The position numbers were made by a program, and so were the translations under genes. Of a stretch of DNA of 64,000 nt, positions 57,759 through 64,000 are shown piece after piece. Source of the stretch: 66-474 sp963771735 (GTDB taxonomy: Bacteria > Pseudomonadota > Gammaproteobacteria > Xanthomonadales > Rhodanobacteraceae); NCBI GenBank assembly GCA_963771735.1, contig CAVYUN010000001.1, forward strand, positions 558,001-622,000, given 5' to 3'. Each line of letters opens with the position of its first letter. The first letter of the stretch is position 1. A model generated the notes under the pieces. That model saw nothing but the letters and a program-made list of their open reading frames with translations. It had not been told where the DNA came from and ran no database searches.

Positions 57759-60152
57759 TCAGAAATTCCTGCTTACCGATATGCCGAACATGCGCGGCGT
57801 GATGATGGTGGCGTTGTCTTCGAGCTGCCCCGTGATCGGGTTGACCTGTCCGGCGATGGGCACGTAGTTGGCGAAGGTGCTGGCCTGCACGATGCCGCGC
57901 TGGTTGGTCAGGTTCTTGACGTAGGCGTCGATGCTCCACTGGTCGCGGTTCACGCCCGCACGCAAGTTGATGGTGCTGTAGCCCGGAACCTTCGGGCTCG
58001 ACGGCAGCGGCGGCAGCACGCCGGGAATCGGATAGCTGAAGGCGAAATCGGTGGAACGCTCCCCGATGTACTGGTAGCTGGCGCCGATGTAACCGTGCCA
58101 GCCGCCGCCCATGGCAAAGTCGTAATCGCCGTTCAGGCTGACGGAGAATTGCGGCGCATAGGGCAACGGATCGCCACGCTTGCCGTTCGAGGGGAACGGC
58201 GCATCCTTGGTCAGGTTGGCATCGTTGTAGGAAGCGTTGAGCGAAAGTTTCAGGCCTGGCGCGGCGATGACCGCGACGCTGGCCTCCACGCCCTTGCTCC
58301 TGGCCTGTCCGGCACTGGTAAGGAACGTGTAGGGAGACTCGAACGTGCTCAGCGGGATCTCGGTCCAGTCGATGTAGTACACGGACAGATCGGCGATGAG
58401 CCGGTCGTTCCACGAGGTGGACTTCAAGCCCAATTCGTAGTCGGTCAGCTTGGTCGGACTGAAAGTTGGCGGCACACCGACGGCGCCAGGTGCGACATCG
58501 TTGGGGCCACCGGGCAGGAAGCCGGACGCCACCCGCGCGTAGACCATGCTGTGGTCGCTGATGTGGTACGTCGGGGTGACCGAAAACGTCGTGGTGCTGT
58601 CGGACGAACGCTTGTCGAGCAGGACCGTCGGCGGTATGGCTCCGAACAGCAGCCCGTATCCGATCTCCGTGTAATGCTGGCGATCGTGGCTGTAGCGCAG
58701 GCCGGCCTCCAGGTCGAAGCGGTCGCTGACATGCCAGGTCAGGTTGGCGTAGACCGCGTAGGCTTCATAGGTGCTTGGCTGCGAGTCGCCGCCGATGGGA
58801 ATGCCGAACGGCGAGGCTTGCGGCGTCCCGCTGTAGTAGTCGGAAGGGTAGATGTCCTGCATGTTGTTGCCGGTCTCGCGGGTCCAGAACACGCCTCCCA
58901 GCCATTCGACGGTTTGCGCCTTCGGGGAGGTCAGGCGGATCTCCTCGGTGGCCTTGGTCTGGGGCACCGTGACCTGCTCGAGGGTGCCGTAGGGCTTGTC
59001 ATTGGGCAGGAAAAAACCGTAATCACCCATGTACAAGAGCGGGGTCACGTCCTCGTTCTGCACGCTGTTGAGCTTGCTGTAGCTGCTCGACGACATCAGG
59101 GTCGCCCAACCCAGGTCGGTGTTGAAGGTCACGTTGTAGAGCCGGTAGCGCGCGTCGAAGGTGCCCGTGCCGCCGGGGCCGCGTTGTTGCAGGTCGCCAT
59201 AGACCGGCTGCAGCGTGGCGGGATCGAGAGCCACGGTCGGAGTGCCATCGCTGTTGAGGTTTTGCGCCAGCGCGGTCACGCGCAACGACGTCTTGGCGGT
59301 CGGCGTCCACAGCAGCGACACGCGCCCACCCTTGACCTTGCTCTCGTTGACGTCGGTCTTGCCCAAGCCGGCATCGTTGATGAAGCCGGGATTGGTGGTG
59401 TCGTACACATTGGCGCGGATCGCGAGCCTGTCCTTGACCAGCGGCAGGTTGACCATGCCGTGCGCGCCGAAGCCGTTGCCCCCGCCATCCACGCTGGTTC
59501 CGCCGAGCTGCAGGCGTCCCGCATATTCATGCGTATCAGGCGGAATCGTGATGAACCGGATCACGCCACCCAGCGCACCGGCGCCGTACAGGGTGCCTTG
59601 CGGGCCTTTCAGCACCTCGATGCGATCCAGGTCGGCGGGATCGAGGTCAGGGGTCAACAATGAACCTTCGGCGAACACGCTGCTGGAGCCGTACGGGGTG
59701 TCGTCGACGTACACGCCGACCGACGCGCTGGGCTGCCCGGAACCCGAAGCGATGCCGCGGATGCTCAGCTCGTTGAACCCCGCGCCGAAGCTGACGACGT
59801 TGAAACCCGGAATCGCGGCCGAATAGTCCATGAAGTCATGAAGGTGTTCGCGCTGGATGTCGTGGTATGTCAGCGCCGAAATTGCCATGGGCACCTTTTG
59901 CAGCGTTTCGCTGCGCCGGGTCGCTGTCACGACGATGGTTCCAAGCGTCGTGACCTTTGCCTGGTCCTGCTGGCCGGTCTTCGCTTCTTCTGCGGAAGCC
60001 GCCTGATCGGTGGCACCCGCTTGATCCTGCGCCGACTGTCCGGCGCTCCGGGCCTGGGCAACCTGCGCGGCAACAGCGCCTGCCGCGGGTGCCGCGATCG
60101 CCGCCGTGATGGCGACGCACAATGCGCTCAGCGCGCCAACGTTCTTGTGCAT
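57759..60152 (-). CDS. TonB-dependent outer-membrane receptor
   Basis: A 797-residue outer-membrane importer. After the signal peptide and an Ala/Gln-rich segment comes a TonB box-like stretch (LGTIVVTATRR), the plug domain (VPMAISALTYHDI to VLKGPQGTLYGAGALGG), and a 22-strand barrel ending in the aromatic MFGISVSRNF. The sequence resembles the ligand-unassigned receptors of Xanthomonadales. The ATG at 60152 has GGAGGGG upstream, and a good promoter lies at 60192-60220. It is the first gene of the minus-strand arm. It likely imports the substrate used by the locus. Confidence 0.92.
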   Translation of the reverse strand: MHKNVGALSALCVAITAAIAAPAAGAVAAQVAQARSAGQSAQDQAGATDQAASAEEAKTGQQDQAKVTTLGTIVVTATRRSETLQKVPMAISALTYHDIQREHLHDFMDYSAAIPGFNVVSFGAGFNELSIRGIASGSGQPSASVGVYVDDTPYGSSSVFAEGSLLTPDLDPADLDRIEVLKGPQGTLYGAGALGGVIRFITIPPDTHEYAGRLQLGGTSVDGGGNGFGAHGMVNLPLVKDRLAIRANVYDTTNPGFINDAGLGKTDVNESKVKGGRVSLLWTPTAKTSLRVTALAQNLNSDGTPTVALDPATLQPVYGDLQQRGPGGTGTFDARYRLYNVTFNTDLGWATLMSSSSYSKLNSVQNEDVTPLLYMGDYGFFLPNDKPYGTLEQVTVPQTKATEEIRLTSPKAQTVEWLGGVFWTRETGNNMQDIYPSDYYSGTPQASPFGIPIGGDSQPSTYEAYAVYANLTWHVSDRFDLEAGLRYSHDRQHYTEIGYGLLFGAIPPTVLLDKRSSDSTTTFSVTPTYHISDHSMVYARVASGFLPGGPNDVAPGAVGVPPTFSPTKLTDYELGLKSTSWNDRLIADLSVYYIDWTEIPLSTFESPYTFLTSAGQARSKGVEASVAVIAAPGLKLSLNASYNDANLTKDAPFPSNGKRGDPLPYAPQFSVSLNGDYDFAMGGGWHGYIGASYQYIGERSTDFAFSYPIPGVLPPLPSSPKVPGYSTINLRAGVNRDQWSIDAYVKNLTNQRGIVQASTFANYVPIAGQVNPITGQLEDNATIITPRMFGISVSRNF

Positions 60153-60191
60153 GTTTCCCCTCCAGCGGATGCCGGCACTCCGACCGGCGTC

Positions 60192-60220
60192 ACTATCGAG
60201 CATGTTTTCTTCTTTGTCAA
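60192..60220 (-). promoter_or_regulatory. Sigma-70-like promoter of the TonB receptor operon
   Basis: On the minus strand, TTGACA (60220-60215) is a perfect -35 box. After a 17-base spacer, GATAGT (60197-60192) matches four of six -10 positions. It sits about 40 bases before the receptor start codon, in an AT-rich patch between this gene and the divergent XRE-cupin regulator. The AT-rich block 60221-60245 just upstream is a plausible site for that regulator. Confidence 0.6.
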
Positions 60221-60347
60221 CTTTTTCTGTTATGGAAATATTACCTTCGGATGTGCCATCATTTTCGCGACGCGGGGTTCCGTTCTTCGCGCCACGGCTA
60301 TGCTTGAAGCATGCCGCACCGACCGGCCCCGGGAAGGAATCGACGAC

Positions 60348-61073
60348 ATGGCCAACAAACGCAAGCAGGACAAGCCGACCGCCAGGCCCGGCCAGGCGCT
60401 GCGCGCCTTGCGCAAACGCAAGAACTGGACGCTGGCCGAAGTGGGCGCGCGCACCGGCCTGCCGGTTTCGACGCTTTCCAAGATCGAGAACGGCAAGATG
60501 TCGTTGAGCTACGACAAGCTGGCGCGACTCAGCGCGGGCCTGGAGATCGACATCGCGCAGCTTTTCGAGGACGGCACGTCCACCCCGCCCAGCACGATCA
60601 GCGGCCGTCGCATCGTCAATCGCGCCGGGACGGGCCTAGCGATCGAGACCGAGAACTACAGCCACCTCTATCCGGCCGCGGACCTGCTCAGCAAGCGTTT
60701 CGTCCCGATCATCGCGGAACCGCGCGCGCGGTCGCTCGCGGAGTTCGGCGAACTGATCCGGCACCCCGGCGAAGAATACGCCTACGTACTCGAGGGCACT
60801 ATCGAGCTGCATACCGACATGTACGCCCCGACCCGCCTGGAGACGGGAGATTCGATCTACTTCGACAGTGGCATGGGGCACGCCTATATCGTCGTAGGCA
60901 CCGGCCGTTGCCGGATCCTGTCGATTTGCTCGGCGACGCAATCCGAGCTGCTGGCGGCCAGCGGAGCCGATGGATCAGCCGTCGACGCGACCGGCTCGGT
61001 CGCCGCAACGCGCACCGCCAGGAAACGCCGGGTCGATGGCGCGTCGAAGCAGCGAAGCGCACGCAGGAAGTAG
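60348..61073 (+). CDS. XRE family regulator with C-terminal cupin domain
   Basis: A 241-residue regulator. The N-terminal helix-turn-helix (LRALRKRKNWTLAEVGARTGLPVSTLSKIENG, residues about 18-50) is followed by a cupin sensor domain (HPGEEYAYVLEGTIELHT, LETGDSIYFDSGMGH) and a basic tail. XRE-cupin proteins often control amino-acid or amine catabolism and sense a small ligand. The ATG at 60348 has AAGGAA upstream. It is divergent from the TonB receptor and followed by the S9 peptidase, so it probably controls both arms. Confidence 0.9.
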   Translation: MANKRKQDKPTARPGQALRALRKRKNWTLAEVGARTGLPVSTLSKIENGKMSLSYDKLARLSAGLEIDIAQLFEDGTSTPPSTISGRRIVNRAGTGLAIETENYSHLYPAADLLSKRFVPIIAEPRARSLAEFGELIRHPGEEYAYVLEGTIELHTDMYAPTRLETGDSIYFDSGMGHAYIVVGTGRCRILSICSATQSELLAASGADGSAVDATGSVAATRTARKRRVDGASKQRSARRK

Positions 61074-61305
61074 ATGTGGAGCAGGCGCGGGCCATAGGCG
61101 TTCACCCGATTTTCGGTTCGGGCACAAGCGCGGATTGCCGGCCTGCGGCCGGCCGCCTCACGACCAATACTTTCAAATTCTGAAACTTTGTGCTGTACTG
61201 TCGCGGCCGACTCGGGCCGCGCGGCGCGGTTGGCAATCAGTGGAGATTGCCGGATCCTTTTCGCGGCGTTTTCACCCGATCACGTACAACCGCGAAGGAA
61301 CACCC

Positions 61306-63492
61306 ATGCACAAGACCGCAGGTCTTCCCGTTCCACGATGTGTGCCGGGGATCGCTGCAACGCTCCTGCTTTCCTTTTTGGTGCCCGTGTTGCAGGCACA
61401 CGCCCGGGGGTTCACGCTCGAACAAGCACTGAACTATCCCTTTCCCGATGGGCTGGTGTCGGCAAAGCACGTTGAACGGATTGCATGGGTCTTCAATCTG
61501 CGCGGTGCGCGCAACGTGTGGGTAGCCGATGGCCCGGGCTTCATCGGCCGGCAACTGACGCACTACAGCGGCGATGACGGCATGCCGATCGCGAGCCTGC
61601 GGCTCACGCCGGACGGCCGCACGGTGGTGTACGCACGCGGCAGCGAGACCAACGCGCAGGGCGAGGTGGCCGATCCGACCAGCAATGTGCACGAACCCGA
61701 GCAACAGGTATGGGCCGCCGACGTGGCGAACGGCAAGCCACGACTGCTGGGCACGATGAACTGCGCCCCCGAAGGCTGCGAAGACATCCGGATTTCGCCC
61801 GACGGCAGGTACGCGGTGTGGAGCGGGCAGCACAAGCTCTGGTTGGCACCGGTTTCCGGCGCGACACCGGCTCATACGCTCGCCTACATCCGTGGCGACA
61901 ATGCACAGCCGCGCTGGTCACCCGACGGCAAGCAAATCGCCTTCGTCAGCGATCGCGGCACGCACGCCCTGCTCGGTATCTACCGGTTCGGCAAGGATAC
62001 GATCCGGTGGGTCGATCCCGGCGTCTTCCACGATACCTTGCCACGCTGGTCGCCCGACGGCTCGAAGCTTGCGTTCATCAGCGTGATGGGCGACGGCGAT
62101 CCGTTCGTTTCCGGCAAGCCGCAGCCATGGACGATCAACGTGTGGGACGCGGCCAGCGGCCGGACCAAAGTCATCTGGCAAAGCACCGACGACGCCGACG
62201 GCTCGTATCTCGACGAGGGCGACTGGGAAAACCAGGCGTTCCGGTTCGCCACCGACGATCGCATCGTGTTCGCGTCGCAGGAGGACGGCTGGGTCCATTT
62301 GTATTCGATCGCGGCCGACGGCGGTGCGCCGGTCCTGCTGACCCCCGGCAAGTTCTCCTTCAACGGCAAGGTGTCGTTGACGGCCAATCGCGCAGCCTTG
62401 CTGTATTCCTCGAACGAAAACGACGTCGACCGTCGGCACTTGTGGCGGGTAGGCATCGACCATCCCGGCAAACCGGTCGCACTCACGCACGGCGCGTCGA
62501 TCGAGTGGTCGCCCGTGGTCACGGGCGATGGTCGCGACATCGTGTTCTTCGGTTCGACCGCGACAAAACCCGCGATGCCCTATCGCCTGACAGCGCACGG
62601 ACGCGCGATGATCGCCGCCGCCGCGCTGCCCGCCGATTATCCTTCGGCCCAATTCGTGACGCCGCGCGACGTGGTGTTCAAGAGCCTCGACGGGCTCGAA
62701 ATCCACGGCCAGCTGTTCGTGCCGCGCGGACACCCGAAATCCGCACCCGGCCTGATCTTCACGCACGGCGGACCGTTCCGGCAGATGGTTCTCGGCTTCC
62801 ACCCGATGGATGCCTACAACTACATGTACGCCGCCAACGAATACCTGGCGAGCCGTGGCTTCGTGGTGCTGTCGGTGAACTACCGGTTGAGCACGATGTA
62901 CGGCCGCGCCTTCCGCGAACCGGCGCACTGGGGACCCTGGGGCGCGTCGGAATACCAGGACGTGGTGGCGGGCGCGAAATACCTGCAGGCGCTGCCCTAT
63001 GTCGATGCACACCGCATCGGTTTGTGGGGCGGCTCGTACGGCGGTTATCTCACCGCAATGGGCCTGGCACGCAACTCTGACATCTTCAAGGCGGGCGTGG
63101 ACTACGCCGGCGTGCACGACTGGACCACGTCCCTAGAGAGCGTATCGGGCGTGTCCGCGAAACTGAAGAAGATCGCCTACCAGGCCTCGCCGGTCGCCTC
63201 GATCGCCAAGTGGAAATCTCCGGTGTTGCTGATGCAGGCCGACGACGACCGCAACGTCCGCTTTGCACAGACCGTCGATCTTGTGCCGCTGCTGCGCGAG
63301 CACGATGTCCCCTACGAGCTGATCGTGTTTCCGGACGAAACCCACGATTCGCTGATGTGGCGCACGTGGGAGAGAAACTTTGCCGCCACCGCGGATTTTT
63401 TCGAGCGAACCCTGATGCAGGGCGACGCAATCCGGACGACACCGGTCGAATATCCGGCACACGACCCGAAGGCTGCGAAGGCACATCCGTGA
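61306..63492 (+). CDS. Exported S9 family prolyl-oligopeptidase-like peptidase
   Basis: A 728-residue secreted serine peptidase. A signal peptide (cleavage near AHA-R at 34) precedes a beta-propeller built of WSPDGKQIAF-like repeats and a C-terminal alpha/beta hydrolase domain. The nucleophile Ser is in GLWGGSYGGYL, the acid in MQADDDRN and the His in DETHDS. Such enzymes trim short peptides, often dipeptides, from the N-terminus. The ATG at 61306 has AAGGAA upstream. It lies 43 bases before the flavoenzyme gene, which suggests one transcript. Confidence 0.92.
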   Translation: MHKTAGLPVPRCVPGIAATLLLSFLVPVLQAHARGFTLEQALNYPFPDGLVSAKHVERIAWVFNLRGARNVWVADGPGFIGRQLTHYSGDDGMPIASLRLTPDGRTVVYARGSETNAQGEVADPTSNVHEPEQQVWAADVANGKPRLLGTMNCAPEGCEDIRISPDGRYAVWSGQHKLWLAPVSGATPAHTLAYIRGDNAQPRWSPDGKQIAFVSDRGTHALLGIYRFGKDTIRWVDPGVFHDTLPRWSPDGSKLAFISVMGDGDPFVSGKPQPWTINVWDAASGRTKVIWQSTDDADGSYLDEGDWENQAFRFATDDRIVFASQEDGWVHLYSIAADGGAPVLLTPGKFSFNGKVSLTANRAALLYSSNENDVDRRHLWRVGIDHPGKPVALTHGASIEWSPVVTGDGRDIVFFGSTATKPAMPYRLTAHGRAMIAAAALPADYPSAQFVTPRDVVFKSLDGLEIHGQLFVPRGHPKSAPGLIFTHGGPFRQMVLGFHPMDAYNYMYAANEYLASRGFVVLSVNYRLSTMYGRAFREPAHWGPWGASEYQDVVAGAKYLQALPYVDAHRIGLWGGSYGGYLTAMGLARNSDIFKAGVDYAGVHDWTTSLESVSGVSAKLKKIAYQASPVASIAKWKSPVLLMQADDDRNVRFAQTVDLVPLLREHDVPYELIVFPDETHDSLMWRTWERNFAATADFFERTLMQGDAIRTTPVEYPAHDPKAAKAHP

Positions 63493-63535
63493 CACCGACC
63501 GTTTCCAGCATTCGGTTGCCGGGACAAACCTCGGC

Positions 63536-64000
63536 ATGAGTACCACCGACCTGGATGTCATCATCATCGGTGCCGGCATCGCGGGCGCATCGGTGGCGTC
63601 GCAACTTGCGTGCGGCGCGCGGGTCGCCGTGCTCGAACAGGAGAGCCAACCGGGCTATCACACCACGGGAAGATCTGCGGCCATCTTTTCCGAGGTCTAC
63701 GGCAATGCCCAGATCCGTGCGCTGTCACGCGCCAGTCGCGCATTCTTCTTCGATCCGCCCGAGGGTTTCTGCGAAGTTCCCCTGGTCGGGAAGCGTGGTT
63801 CCCTGTTCATCGCGCGTGCCGACCAGATCAACCAGTTCGAGACCTTCGGCGCGTTGCCCGAAGTCGTGGGCGCAACCAGGCGACTGTCCGCCAAAGAAGC
63901 GTGTGTATTGAGTCCGGCATTGCGAGAGGATTACGTGGTTGCGGCCTTGCACGAGCCGGCGGCATCCGACATGGACGTCCATGCATTGCTGCACGGCTAC
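63536..64000 (+). CDS. FAD-dependent D-amino acid (D-arginine-like) dehydrogenase, N-terminal part
   Basis: The first 155 residues are visible. The FAD-binding motif IIGAGIAGASVASQL is followed by LEQESQPGYHTTGRSAA, YGNAQIRALSRASRAFF and PPEGFCEVPL, which closely follow the known sequence of Pseudomonas D-arginine dehydrogenase (DauA). Such enzymes oxidatively deaminate D-amino acids and pass electrons to the respiratory chain. The gene is cut by the window edge. The start at 63536 fits the family N-terminus. It ends the plus-strand arm seen here. Confidence 0.85.
   Translation, partial: MSTTDLDVIIIGAGIAGASVASQLACGARVAVLEQESQPGYHTTGRSAAIFSEVYGNAQIRALSRASRAFFFDPPEGFCEVPLVGKRGSLFIARADQINQFETFGALPEVVGATRRLSAKEACVLSPALREDYVVAALHEPAASDMDVHALLHGY

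Overview
The window looks like a chromosomal segment of a high-GC gammaproteobacterium of the Xanthomonadales (Lysobacterales), most likely Rhodanobacteraceae. This rests on the housekeeping gene orders (rpsF-rpsR-rplI, sufBCDS, purEK, tamA-tamB, DUF1631-nadC), the overall protein character and several dispersed intergenic repeats. The species cannot be named from sequence alone. No tRNA, rRNA, CRISPR array, prophage or complete insertion sequence was recognised.

Layout. 1-3229: start of a large exported protein and an exported M1 aminopeptidase. 3356-8344: peroxide-defence island with ahpC-ahpD, divergent oxyR, rubrerythrin, a two-cluster Fe-S oxidoreductase and DUF3501. ahpC, ahpD and oxyR carry four single-base indels within about 1.2 kb. 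8353-14916: rhomboid protease, GNAT, M20 peptidase, ComEA-like protein, a MITE-like element, SET protein, HutD and a two-component system. 15040-21182: a SUF Fe-S cluster operon (Rrf2 regulator, sufB, sufC, sufD, sufS, GNAT, Rieske ferredoxin). 21343-24645: ribosomal proteins L9, S18 and S6, an A-type Fe-S carrier and asnS. 24819-32296: a MalM-like lipoprotein, then SDR, TonB-like protein, semialdehyde dehydrogenase, carbonic anhydrase, Tiki-like exported protein, RidA/aminomuconate deaminase and N-formylglutamate deformylase. 32549-42214: GH17-GT2 glucan synthase, a strongly structured noncoding repeat, tamA-tamB and a CPBP protease. 42233-49465: gamma-glutamyltransferase, purK-purE, Trm112, frameshifted DUF1631 and nadC. 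49466-50719: gene-poor stretch with a damaged lipocalin-like gene.

50720-64000 is the most coherent accessory locus. A TonB-dependent receptor, a dipeptide epimerase and three tandem S12 serine hydrolases lie on the minus strand. Divergent from them are an XRE-cupin regulator, an S9 peptidase and a D-arginine-dehydrogenase-like flavoenzyme. Together they could take up, cleave, epimerise and oxidise peptides containing D-amino acids, for example from peptidoglycan. This function is inferred from gene families and layout.

Unusual structure includes: a three-copy repeat (14937, 21887, 25628); a 159-bp element with 13-bp terminal inverted repeats (11568-11726); a 255-bp run of five hairpins before tamA with GGA in two loops; and two similar OxyR-like operators. 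Six single-base indels in five genes raise the question of consensus error versus gene decay.
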